9,137 nt of DNA from Candidatus Heimdallarchaeota archaeon (GTDB lineage: Archaea > Asgardarchaeota > Heimdallarchaeia > Heimdallarchaeales > Heimdallarchaeaceae): assembly GCA_023135215.1 (NCBI GenBank), contig JAGLTP010000175.1:1-9137 (forward strand), written 5' to 3'. Within the stretch, counting starts at the first letter, position 1, and every line of letters begins with the position of its first letter. A program made the translations under genes and the position numbers. Of the stretch, positions 1 to 6,698 are shown in pieces. The notes beneath the pieces were generated by a model. It was not told where the DNA came from and ran no database searches. It worked only from the letters and a program-made list of their open reading frames with translations.

Positions 1-36
1 TTTTTTATATAGGATATTATCACGCCTTTATATATT
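1..36 (+). promoter_or_regulatory. Candidate promoter of the dehydrogenase-ETF operon
   Basis: Two TATA-like stretches lie upstream of the first gene: TTTTTTATATA at 1-11 and TTTATATATT at 27-36. The distal one would place the transcript start near 33-35 and keep the ribosome-binding site (GGAGG, 50-54) in the leader, so it fits the start at 64 better. The proximal one would begin the RNA beyond that site. The region upstream lies outside the window, so the choice stays open. Confidence 0.35.
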
Positions 37-63
37 GTAAAATAATCTTGGAGGATTATTACT

Positions 64-1701
64 TTGCCAGAAAATGTTATTGTAGCCAATAAAGTTGAAG
101 CCTCTTCTTTTGAGAGTATTCGTTCTATCAGAGGAGATAAAAAAATCGCTGAATCCTATCCTGGTTATCTAGTTGATGAATCAAAGATTAGTGGTGGTCA
201 TGCACAATGGCTTTTTTTTCCCACTAGTGAACATGAAATTGTTTCTATCATCAGCAAAATGAAAGAAGAAAAGCAAGCTATCACGATTTCTGCTGCTAGA
301 ACAGGAATAGTTGGTTCAGCTGTTCCTCTTTTAGGTGGAGCCGTTGTTTCCTTAGAACGTATGAATGATTTCATTGGTTTAGGATACGAAGAGGAAGAAA
401 ATAGATGGTTTGTAAGAGTTCAACCAAATATAACTCTAAATGAGATTAATGAAATAGTTAAATTAAAGAAAATAGAAGAAAACCAATGTATTCTCCCAGA
501 AAAAAACTGGATTGAGAAATTCAATGAAGAACCAACCATGTTTTATCCCATAGATCCAACAGAGATGACTGCATCAATTGGGGGATGTATAGCTGCTAAT
601 GCTTCAGGAGCTAGAACATTCAAATACGGAGCTACTAGAGAATGGGTTCGTCGTCTAAGAGTCATTATCAGTACAGGAGAAGTCTTAGAAATCCCACGTG
701 GAAAATACAAAGCTAAGGATGGGATTTTTATCATAAAAACTGCAGAACAAGAAATTCAATTTAAAGTTCCTACATATCAATTACCTAAAGCAAAGAATGC
801 TGCCGGTTTATATACAACACCAGATATGGACCTAATCGATCTTTTTATTGGTTCTGAAGGCATTTTTGGTTTTATTACAGAAGCAGATGTCTGGTTGAAA
901 GAATATATTCCACACATATCGAATGTTGTTTTCTTCACTAATGAGGCTGATGCAATTAAGTTTGTAAATCTGCTACGTAATAATCCAAAATTCAAACCTG
1001 AATTCATGGAATATTTTGATAATAACGCTCTCTCTCTTTTAAGAGATACTCAGAAAGTTGATCCTAAATTTGTCAATATGCCATACATCCCAGAGGAAGC
1101 TAATACTGCAATTTCATTTGATCTAGGTTATAATGAAGATGTTTTAGAAGAAACCTTCAAGGAAATTGCCCTAATGCTTGAGGAGTGTAACGCATCCTTA
1201 AAGGATACTTGGAGTGCATATGAAGAACGAGAACTTGACAGATTTAAGCATTTCAGACATGCGGTTCCAGAAATTGTTAACAATATAATCGCTGATCGCA
1301 AGAAGAAATTTCCTTCCATACACAAATTAGGGACCGATATGTCTGTTGAGGATGAGTATATTGGAGAGATGATGGAGTTCTATCATAAAATCCTTAATGA
1401 AGTAGGATTACAATATGTCATTTGGGGGCATATTGGAGATAATCATGTTCATGTAAACATTCTTCCAAAGAATATGGAAGATTTAGAGCTTGGAAAACAA
1501 CTCTACAAGAAATTTGCTCAAAAAGCTGTTTCTTTTGGAGGTTCCGTTTCCGCTGAACACGGAATAGGAAAAATCAAACATGAATACCTTGAGATTATGT
1601 TTGGTAATGAAGCAATTAATGAGATGAGACAAGTAAAGTCCACTCTTGACCCTAATTTCCTTTTCAATCCTGGAAATATTTTTTCTAAGGAGGTAGCATA
1701 A
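64..1701 (+). CDS. FAD-binding 2-hydroxyacid dehydrogenase, GlcD/D-lactate dehydrogenase type
   Basis: This 545-residue flavoprotein probably oxidises a 2-hydroxyacid such as D-lactate, glycolate or 2-hydroxyglutarate in the cytosol and passes electrons to the ETF encoded just downstream. An N-terminal FAD_binding_4 (VAO/PCMH-type) domain spans about residues 50-225, with a pyrophosphate-loop region TISAARTGIVGSAVP (74-88) and the family block DPTEMTASIGG (164-174) followed by NASGARTFKYG (179-189). The C-terminal FAD-oxidase domain carries GHIGDNHVHV (H456, H463) and SAEHGIGKIK (E498, H499), the metal-binding and catalytic positions of D-LDH and D-2-hydroxyglutarate dehydrogenases. The start is TTG, chosen because GGAGG lies nine bases upstream at 50-54; the next in-frame ATG (361) would remove part of the FAD domain. 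It is longer than typical GlcD/LctD proteins (about 460-500), with extra sequence near 138-158 and 220-260. The stop overlaps etfB by one base. The family is secure; the substrate is inferred. No CCG/GlcF iron-sulfur partner is present. Confidence 0.88.
   Translation: MPENVIVANKVEASSFESIRSIRGDKKIAESYPGYLVDESKISGGHAQWLFFPTSEHEIVSIISKMKEEKQAITISAARTGIVGSAVPLLGGAVVSLERMNDFIGLGYEEEENRWFVRVQPNITLNEINEIVKLKKIEENQCILPEKNWIEKFNEEPTMFYPIDPTEMTASIGGCIAANASGARTFKYGATREWVRRLRVIISTGEVLEIPRGKYKAKDGIFIIKTAEQEIQFKVPTYQLPKAKNAAGLYTTPDMDLIDLFIGSEGIFGFITEADVWLKEYIPHISNVVFFTNEADAIKFVNLLRNNPKFKPEFMEYFDNNALSLLRDTQKVDPKFVNMPYIPEEANTAISFDLGYNEDVLEETFKEIALMLEECNASLKDTWSAYEERELDRFKHFRHAVPEIVNNIIADRKKKFPSIHKLGTDMSVEDEYIGEMMEFYHKILNEVGLQYVIWGHIGDNHVHVNILPKNMEDLELGKQLYKKFAQKAVSFGGSVSAEHGIGKIKHEYLEIMFGNEAINEMRQVKSTLDPNFLFNPGNIFSKEVA
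1687..1694 (+). promoter_or_regulatory. Strong ribosome-binding site of etfB
   Basis: AAGGAGGT sits six bases before the etfB ATG and inside the last codons of the dehydrogenase gene. It is close to a full complement of the 16S rRNA 3' end. With the TAATG stop/start overlap it indicates coupled translation of the two subunits. Confidence 0.7.
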
Positions 1702-2501
1702 TGAAAATTGTAGTGTTAGCTAAACAAGTTCCTGAAGCAGATAAGGTAGCAGTTGATCCAGAAACTGGAACTTTAATACGTGAAGGAGTAGCTGCGATTT
1801 TGAATCCTTATTGTGAGTATGCATTAGATGAAGCTGTCAAATTAAAGAACGCAAATCCAGAATTGGAAATAAAAGTAATAGCAATAAGTATGGGGCCACC
1901 TTTTGCAGCAACCGCACTTATGCGATGTTTGGAATTAGGAGCAGATGAAGCTTATCTGCTTTCTGATAGAAAATTTGCTGGATCTGATGTCTGGGCCACA
2001 TCAACTGCTTTGAAAGAAGGGGTTGCTAAATTGGTTCCCGATTTCGATCTAATTTTAGCAGGCAAACAAGCTATTGACGGAGATACCGCTCAAGTTCCTG
2101 CTGAAACTGCTGAGCAACTTGGTGTTCCACAAATCACCTATGGTGTTGAAACAGAAATCGAGAACAAAGGAATAAAAGTAAAGCGAGAAACAGATTACGG
2201 ATATCAAGTTCTTTCTGCAAGATTACCAACATTGGTAACAATGAGTAAAGGATCAAATATCCGAAGAATTCCTTCCATGCAAGATGTATTAGATGCAAGA
2301 AAGAAAAAACTTGAAGTAAAATCAGCAGATGATTTGGAGATTGATGAAAGCAAAATTGGTTTAAGTGCTTCCCCTACTCAAGTTGATAGAATTTTTGCTC
2401 CTCCCGAAAAAGCTGGAGGTGCCCTTATTCCAGAAGGAACCGACCCCAAGATTGCTGCGAGGAAACTCTTCGACTTTCTACAGGAGAATAATTATCTATA
2501 G
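1701..2501 (+). CDS. etfB: Electron transfer flavoprotein, beta subunit
   Basis: Beta subunit (266 residues, normal length) of a heterodimeric ETF that takes electrons from the FAD dehydrogenase encoded upstream. Family signatures run the full length: KQVPEADKV near the N-terminus (8-16), DPETGTLIREGV (19-30), LNPYCEYALDEAVKLK (34-49), and the nucleotide/FAD-binding stretch GKQAIDGDTAQV (121-132), which is typical of EtfB from anaerobes, including the bifurcating groups. The C-terminal hinge segment GLSASPTQV near residue 220 is also standard. In bifurcating ETFs this subunit holds the bifurcating FAD and binds NAD(H); whether this one bifurcates cannot be settled from motifs alone. It starts on the last base of the dehydrogenase stop codon behind a strong ribosome-binding site, and etfA follows after 13 bases. 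A small departure: proline replaces the usual glycine after GDTAQV. Confidence 0.93.
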   Translation: MKIVVLAKQVPEADKVAVDPETGTLIREGVAAILNPYCEYALDEAVKLKNANPELEIKVIAISMGPPFAATALMRCLELGADEAYLLSDRKFAGSDVWATSTALKEGVAKLVPDFDLILAGKQAIDGDTAQVPAETAEQLGVPQITYGVETEIENKGIKVKRETDYGYQVLSARLPTLVTMSKGSNIRRIPSMQDVLDARKKKLEVKSADDLEIDESKIGLSASPTQVDRIFAPPEKAGGALIPEGTDPKIAARKLFDFLQENNYL

Positions 2502-2514
2502 AGGTGTATGAAAG

Positions 2515-3720
2515 ATGTTGAAAATCGATATTGATGCTTGTACCGGATGTAAAATATGTGAAAAAGTGTGTCCTTTTGCTGCAATAGTTGTTGAACCAGA
2601 AACCAAAAAAGCTAAAGTTTTAGATAATTGCACTCTTTGTGGAACCTGTGTTAATGCTTGTCCTTTTGATGCTTTAAGTATAGAAAGAAAAGCTGTCTCA
2701 GAAGAAGATTTAGCCCTCTATAAAGATGTTTTCGTTTGGGGAGAATGGGAGAGAAAAGGAGAAGATATTCATATTAAGGGTGTAGCTCTGGAGCTTCTAG
2801 AGAAAGGAAAAGAACTTGCTGAGAAATTAGGAGAATCAGTAGCTGTTATGCTTCTTGGAAAAAATGTTGAACATCTAGTTTTGGAATTGTTCCATCATGG
2901 AGCAGACAAAGTTTATCTTGCTGAACATGATTTACTTGAAAACTATTCTACTGATGGTTTTACTACAGTAATTTCAAGTATAATTGCTGCTGAAAAACCC
3001 TCGATAGTTCTATATGGCGCCACTCCAAATGGAAGAGATTTAGCTCCTAGAATTGCTGCTAGATTGGCGTTAGGTTTAACCGCAGATTGTACAGGATTAG
3101 ATATTAACGCTAAAAGACAATTGGTTCAAACTCGTCCAGCATTTGGAGGTAATATAATGGCGTCTATCCTCTCACCATATACTAGACCCCAAATGTCAAC
3201 AGTAAGACCTAATGTTTTTCCAAAACCCATTTTAGATGAAACCAGAACCGGTGTTTTAGAGAAGGTTGAAGTAAATCTCAGACCATTAAGCATAAGAACT
3301 AAAATTGAAGAAGAAACCATTTCATCAGAAGACTCTATTAATATTGAAGAATCTCACTTACTTGTTTCTATTGGGAGAGGAATTGGAAACAAAGAGAACA
3401 TCAAAATGATAGAAGAACTTGCAAAGGAGTTAGAAGGAACGGTTTCCAGTTCTCGACCACTAGTAGATCTGGGATGGATGCCTCATCCTCAACAAGTGGG
3501 ACAATCAGGTAAGACAGTAGCACCAAATCTTTACATTGCTCTCGCAATTTCAGGAGCTATTCAACATTTAGTTGGCATGTCTCATGCTAATACAGTAGTA
3601 GCTATAAACAAAGATCCTGAAGCACCTATTTTTGGATTAGCTGATTTTGGAATTGTTGGGGATATTTTTGAAATAATTCCAGAGTTCATAAAAATTCTTA
3701 AGTCGGAAAAGAAAAAATAA
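2515..3720 (+). CDS. etfA: Electron transfer flavoprotein alpha subunit with N-terminal 2[4Fe-4S] ferredoxin domain
   Basis: Alpha subunit of the ETF, 401 residues instead of the usual 310-330 because a ferredoxin domain is fused at the front. Residues 9-20 (CTGCKICEKVCP) and 39-50 (CTLCGTCVNACP) are two complete CxxCxxCxxxCP motifs, enough for two [4Fe-4S] clusters. An ETF N-terminal Rossmann-like domain follows (about 68-250), then the C-terminal FAD domain (about 275-395) with SSRPLVDLGW (around 312-321), VGQSGKTVAP (328-337), ISGAIQH (345-351) and AINKDPEAPIF. The same fusion occurs in LctC and CarE of Acetobacterium woodii, where the ETF takes part in flavin-based electron bifurcation. 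By analogy, the clusters could exchange electrons with soluble ferredoxin. GAGGTG at 2501-2506 precedes the ATG by eight bases; a TTG one codon later is a less likely start. It is the last gene of the operon, followed by a hairpin terminator. Confidence 0.93.
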   Translation: MLKIDIDACTGCKICEKVCPFAAIVVEPETKKAKVLDNCTLCGTCVNACPFDALSIERKAVSEEDLALYKDVFVWGEWERKGEDIHIKGVALELLEKGKELAEKLGESVAVMLLGKNVEHLVLELFHHGADKVYLAEHDLLENYSTDGFTTVISSIIAAEKPSIVLYGATPNGRDLAPRIAARLALGLTADCTGLDINAKRQLVQTRPAFGGNIMASILSPYTRPQMSTVRPNVFPKPILDETRTGVLEKVEVNLRPLSIRTKIEEETISSEDSINIEESHLLVSIGRGIGNKENIKMIEELAKELEGTVSSSRPLVDLGWMPHPQQVGQSGKTVAPNLYIALAISGAIQHLVGMSHANTVVAINKDPEAPIFGLADFGIVGDIFEIIPEFIKILKSEKKK

Positions 3721-3729
3721 AACCTTCTC

Positions 3730-3755
3730 GCAAGAATGAAAATTCTTGCTTTTTT
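3730..3755 (+). terminator. Hairpin terminator after etfA
   Basis: A perfect 8-bp stem (GCAAGAAT at 3730-3737 and ATTCTTGC at 3742-3749) closes a GAAA tetraloop and is followed directly by six T. It begins nine bases after the etfA stop. It looks like a bacterial intrinsic terminator; archaeal polymerase mainly needs the T-run, so the stem may instead stabilise the 3' end of the operon mRNA. Confidence 0.8.
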
Positions 3756-3785
3756 CATTTATCTTTTCTAAACATTTTGGGAAAT

Positions 3786-3801
3786 TGAAAAAGGTTTATA
3801 T
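3786..3801 (+). promoter_or_regulatory. Candidate BRE/TATA promoter of the surface protein gene
   Basis: A purine-rich GAAAAAGG block (BRE-like) runs into TTTATAT at 3795-3801. It would start transcription near 3823-3826 and give a leader of about 50 bases that keeps the AAGGTGA ribosome-binding site (3864-3870) before the ATG at 3875. The leader contains CTTAC-TTTAT-GTAAG (3834-3848), a small possible hairpin, and another GTAAG occurs at 3803-3807. Confidence 0.5.
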
Positions 3802-3874
3802 GGTAAGTTTTCCATCTAGAGAATTAAATCAATCTTACTTTATGTAAGTATAATAGAATAGAAAAGGTGAATAT

Positions 3875-4786
3875 ATGAAAAATAAAAATACAATGGCTCT
3901 ACTGTCATTTATTCTAAGTTTAGTGCTATTCGTCTCATTCATCCCATCCATTCAGGGACAATATAGTTATTTATTGACTCTAGAAGCTGGAACATCATAT
4001 GAATGGCAAGTAACAACTCTGACAACAGTTGGTTCTGTAAGCGCTTCATTCTTGGATTATGGTCCTACTGAAGTTTTAAAACAAGGAGATAGAATCAATG
4101 TTACACTGTTAAAAGACGTAAATGCTACAGCACTTGGAGATCCTGACCAGTTATTTGATAACGATACAAACATATGGGTAGAATTTTACTTAAATGATGA
4201 ATTCGTAACTAATGACACAACACAAATTGGTCTATTTGACACAGATTGGGTAAATCTTGGTATGTGGTCTGATTGGTTTGACGAACAATTCTTATTGCCT
4301 ACTACTTTTACTAATTCCACTGGAACATATGACAATATTCTGGTTTTGCATAATAACTATCAACAAGAAACTGGTGATGCTAAAACAGAAATTAATTTCC
4401 ATTCATATTCTGAATCTATACAGCTAAAGGTGAAAACAACTTCCAAATTGAGTAAGGATACATGGTCACTTAAGCGTGTATATTCTGAAGTTTACAAGGA
4501 AAGCGATTATACTGACCCAGAGGATTGGGACACTACAGACAGAACTTTGGATATAACAACAGAGATAAGATATAATGTAGCAACTGGATTATTAGTTTAT
4601 GTGAACCATAACTATGCTTGGCACCAGATTTATCAAGAAGAAGGATCAGTAGAAGACGAGGTTCGAGAAATAGTTTTTATTGTAGAGAGCACAGAGCTGT
4701 CTACCAAAGTTCCCTATAATTGGGCTTTTGTTTTAATTGGTATTCTCACAATAGGAATAATCGTTCTCTGGAGAAAGAAGAATTAG
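3875..4786 (+). CDS. Secreted surface protein with C-terminal membrane anchor, no known family
   Basis: I do not recognise a family. The 303-residue protein has a Sec-type signal segment: basic MKNKN, then a hydrophobic core at about residues 7-26, with likely cleavage near IQGQ (26-29). A long polar, Thr/Asp/Trp-rich region follows, probably mostly beta-strand. A single membrane helix (about 283-298) is followed by the positive stop-transfer tail WRKKN. The bulk should therefore lie outside the cell, anchored type I fashion. Five N-glycosylation sequons (N75, N83, N96, N113, N147) cluster in the first half, as expected for an archaeal surface glycoprotein. No cysteine is visible in the mature part, and I see no catalytic motif. 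It has its own promoter downstream of the operon terminator, so a functional link to the ETF genes is not implied. AAGGTGA supports the start. Confidence 0.75.
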   Translation: MKNKNTMALLSFILSLVLFVSFIPSIQGQYSYLLTLEAGTSYEWQVTTLTTVGSVSASFLDYGPTEVLKQGDRINVTLLKDVNATALGDPDQLFDNDTNIWVEFYLNDEFVTNDTTQIGLFDTDWVNLGMWSDWFDEQFLLPTTFTNSTGTYDNILVLHNNYQQETGDAKTEINFHSYSESIQLKVKTTSKLSKDTWSLKRVYSEVYKESDYTDPEDWDTTDRTLDITTEIRYNVATGLLVYVNHNYAWHQIYQEEGSVEDEVREIVFIVESTELSTKVPYNWAFVLIGILTIGIIVLWRKKN

Positions 4787-4811
4787 TTCTTTCTTCTTTA
4801 ATTTATTTTTT
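4772..4811 (+). terminator. Imperfect hairpin and T-rich end after the surface protein gene
   Basis: AAGAA (4778-4782) pairs with TTCTT (4787-4791) around a TTAG loop that contains the stop codon. After a G-T wobble and one mismatch, four more pairs extend the stem to 4772-4797. T-rich sequence follows, including six T at 4806-4811. The reverse direction gives an A-rich strand, so this serves the surface protein gene rather than the convergent transporter gene. Confidence 0.5.
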
Positions 4812-4830
4812 CTTACTTAAAGGTACTTGC

Positions 4831-5856
4831 TTAAAATTGAGGTTTAAGATCAGCCTTTTGATCTTTAGATTCATCAGAATTCTGAGTATCTTCAATCTCG
4901 TTACGTTCTGTACTCTTTTTATCCTTCGATTTAAACAAAGGTAATAACAATCCAGAAATCGCTACAATTGCTAAACCCACCCATTCCAGTGGTGTTGGTC
5001 TCTCACTAAGGAAAATCACAACTAGAATTGTAATTTGGAAAAGCATAGTATTGTTTATTATTGAAATCTCTACTGCTCTTAATCTTTGCATAGAATGATT
5101 CCATAATGTAAAAGCAAGAGCAGTATTCACTACGCTCAGCCATAGAATATATCCTACACCAGTTAGGGAGATACTTGGAACGCCTTCTACACTAAAACCT
5201 ACAACAAGTAAAATAATAGAACCAATTAACATGCTTACGGCTGTTATTACTAATGGACTAAGTACTTGCTTTTGGTTGATAGATCTCCCAACTATTGTTG
5301 AGAAAGCATTTGCTAAAACTCCAATAATAACAACAACTAATCCAATTATAATAGAGGTAGTAAGGTTTAGGTTCAGTGAGGGGATAAAATAAAGTAATGC
5401 CCCCCCGAGAGCAGTAAGTACAAATATAATTTGTATAAAACTAGGTTTTTCTTTTATCGTAAAAACCGCTATGATGAGAACCAGAATAGGAGTAAAACTA
5501 AGAAGAAGACTAACGGTAATTGCAGGAAGATAAACTAATCCAAGAAATTGTGCACCTTGGGTTAGCGTGTAAAAAATCAGTCCATAGAATATCAGAATTA
5601 GCCACCATTTTTTTGTTATAGTCTTCAACTCTCTTCTGTGCCGTGGAGAAACTAGGACTGCAACAATAAGAATTACTGAAGCAGTAACATATCGTAAGCC
5701 TGCAAAAATGAAAGGAGGCAGGTTTTCATTTTCTAAACCGAATTTAATTATTGGCCAAGATGATGACCAGAGTATAGTTACAATAAATGCTTGAAAAATC
5801 GCAAAAGGTCGTGTTTTAGTCATCGTGGATAGATTATTCAGAAAATTGTCCTTCAT
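4831..5856 (-). CDS. EamA-family (drug/metabolite transporter) permease
   Basis: An integral membrane carrier of 341 residues, expected to have ten helices in two EamA repeats (about 14-150 and 165-305). Typical features are the first-helix pattern TILWSSSWPIIKFGL, the RYVTAS segment after helix two, the TQGAQFLGLVYLPA segment, and in the second repeat NTALAFTLWNHSMQRLRAVE followed by the closing helix EWVGLAIVAISGLLL. These proteins export or import small metabolites or amino acids; the substrate cannot be read from sequence. A charged tail of about 33 residues (309-341, rich in K, E, D, S) follows the last helix, presumably in the cytosol, and is longer than usual. The start is supported by GAGG (minus strand, 5865-5862) five bases before the ATG; M12 is an alternative. 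It is convergent with the surface protein gene and divergent from the NUDIX gene. Confidence 0.9.
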   Translation of the reverse strand: MKDNFLNNLSTMTKTRPFAIFQAFIVTILWSSSWPIIKFGLENENLPPFIFAGLRYVTASVILIVAVLVSPRHRRELKTITKKWWLILIFYGLIFYTLTQGAQFLGLVYLPAITVSLLLSFTPILVLIIAVFTIKEKPSFIQIIFVLTALGGALLYFIPSLNLNLTTSIIIGLVVVIIGVLANAFSTIVGRSINQKQVLSPLVITAVSMLIGSIILLVVGFSVEGVPSISLTGVGYILWLSVVNTALAFTLWNHSMQRLRAVEISIINNTMLFQITILVVIFLSERPTPLEWVGLAIVAISGLLLPLFKSKDKKSTERNEIEDTQNSDESKDQKADLKPQF

Positions 5857-5862
5857 CTGATC

Positions 5863-5880
5863 CTCACTCTTTGCTGTGAG
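5863..5880 (-). promoter_or_regulatory. Small hairpin covering the transporter ribosome-binding site
   Basis: In the minus-strand leader, CTCAC (5880-5876) can pair with GTGAG (5867-5863) across an eight-base loop. The right arm contains most of the GAGG ribosome-binding site of the EamA gene. The stem is only five pairs, so a regulatory role is speculative. Confidence 0.25.
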
Positions 5881-5903
5881 TTGTATATTTAGTATTAGTA
5901 CTT

Positions 5904-5920
5904 CATAAATATGGTTTAAA
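5904..5920 (-). promoter_or_regulatory. Candidate promoter of the EamA transporter gene
   Basis: Read on the minus strand, TTTAAAC followed by CATATTTATG (5913-5904) resembles a BRE/TATA pair. It predicts a transcript start near 5882 and a leader of about 25 bases carrying the GAGG site. A second AT-rich box at 5884-5891 (TAAATATA) would give an almost leaderless RNA and is less consistent with the visible ribosome-binding site. Confidence 0.45.
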
Positions 5921-5977
5921 AGAATAGCTGAGGATTAGCTAGCAAGGTGTATTGAGAAATAACATTGCATTAGTTAA

Positions 5978-5986
5978 GATTTTTAA
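5978..5986 (+). promoter_or_regulatory. TATA-like box of the NUDIX gene (leaderless)
   Basis: GATTTTTAA begins 31 bases before the ATG at 6009, placing the transcript start at or very near the start codon. The bases just before the ATG hold no convincing ribosome-binding site. The identical nonamer precedes the PTPS gene at the same distance (7652). Confidence 0.5.
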
Positions 5987-6008
5987 CAAGTGGAAAGAAT
6001 AGTAAATT

Positions 6009-6524
6009 ATGCATAGCGATTATATTGCTAAACACAGTCTTCATAAAATAGGAGTGGGGGGACTTTGTTTGTATCAGGACAGGATATTATTTGTTAAACA
6101 CAAGTATGGTGTAAGTGAGGGATTGTGGACACTTCCTGGAGGATATGTGGAGCTTGGTGAATCCCTAACCAGTGCAATAGAACGAGAAGTGCTTGAGGAA
6201 ACTGGTGTAAAAACTCAAGCATTAGAACTACTTGCAATACGCCATATGACTAATGAAAAAGAAGGAAAAGGATTAATCTCCGATTTGTACATAGTTTTCA
6301 GATTGGAATATTTAGGTGGGAAACCATTAGCTGGTGATTTGCTTGAAGTAACTGATGCACAGTTTCTTCAAGTAGCTAATCTAGATACTCACTCTATTTC
6401 GGATTTAAGTAAACACATAGTTCAACAGAAAACTAAGAAGTCTGGATTCAATCTTCTTCCCTATCAACCAAGTTCAGAAATCAAAGATGAACTCAATGTG
6501 TATACATATCAATTATTTGGGTAA
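6009..6524 (+). CDS. NUDIX hydrolase (ADP-ribose pyrophosphatase-like)
   Basis: A cytosolic NUDIX-fold hydrolase of 171 residues that should cleave a nucleoside diphosphate linked to another group, using Mg2+ or Mn2+. A complete Nudix box, GX5EX7REUXEEXGU, runs from G45 to V67: GYVELGE, then REVLEETGV with the metal-binding glutamates E60, E63 and E64. The preceding GVGGLCLYQDRILFVKH and LWTLPGG are the standard strand and loop of the COG1051-like group, which includes ADP-ribose and NADH pyrophosphatases, but substrate cannot be assigned from these motifs. No zinc ribbon of the NudC type is present. The last 40 residues resemble the substrate-recognition tail seen in small NUDIX proteins and have no distinct motif. 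The gene stands alone, divergent from the transporter, and is probably translated from a leaderless mRNA. Confidence 0.92.
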   Translation: MHSDYIAKHSLHKIGVGGLCLYQDRILFVKHKYGVSEGLWTLPGGYVELGESLTSAIEREVLEETGVKTQALELLAIRHMTNEKEGKGLISDLYIVFRLEYLGGKPLAGDLLEVTDAQFLQVANLDTHSISDLSKHIVQQKTKKSGFNLLPYQPSSEIKDELNVYTYQLFG

Positions 6525-6554
6525 AAATCTTAGTCAAGCATAGTCGTTCTGCGT

Positions 6555-6614
6555 GTTTTTCTGTTTTTAGAGGAATAGTTTAGAGAAAGAGTTATACAAA
6601 TAACTTATCTTTTT
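6555..6614 (+). terminator. T-runs and small hairpin after the NUDIX gene
   Basis: Two T5 runs (6556-6560 and 6564-6568) are followed by AGTTAT (6590-6595) pairing with ATAACT (6600-6605) over an ACAA loop, then T5 at 6610-6614. T-runs alone can stop archaeal RNA polymerase, so this is a reasonable end for the NUDIX transcript. The rest of the 174-base gap holds the next promoter and nothing else I can identify. Confidence 0.45.
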
Positions 6615-6663
6615 AAGAAAAACACCCCTAGAACCCACTTGCTTTAGAAAATTAAAAGATAAG

Positions 6664-6676
6664 GCTTTTATTTAAG
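6664..6676 (+). promoter_or_regulatory. TATA-like box of the helical protein gene (leaderless)
   Basis: GCTTTTATTTAAG is centred about 29 bases before the ATG at 6699, preceded by purine-rich AAAAGATAAG. The ATG has no ribosome-binding site in front of it, which points to leaderless transcription. Confidence 0.5.
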
Positions 6677-6698
6677 TATTAATATCAATTACTCACGA

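Noticed and set aside
543..1325. Three minus-strand frames of 63-76 codons inside the dehydrogenase gene
   Set aside because: They lie wholly antisense to a well-conserved coding region and have no promoter, ribosome-binding site or recognisable motif.
3126..3320. 64-codon minus-strand frame inside etfA
   Set aside because: Antisense to conserved ETF alpha sequence, with no supporting signal.
1701..3720. EtfBA as the acceptor for acyl-CoA dehydrogenases in fatty acid oxidation
   Set aside because: No acyl-CoA dehydrogenase or ETF:quinone oxidoreductase gene is nearby; the partner in the operon is a GlcD-type flavoprotein and EtfA carries a ferredoxin domain, both pointing to an LDH-ETF-like system.
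4720..4944. 74-codon plus-strand frame with a hydrophobic, Phe/Leu-rich translation
   Set aside because: It starts inside the surface protein gene and ends inside the antisense of the transporter gene, has no ribosome-binding site and looks like no protein family; its hydrophobicity reflects T-rich DNA.
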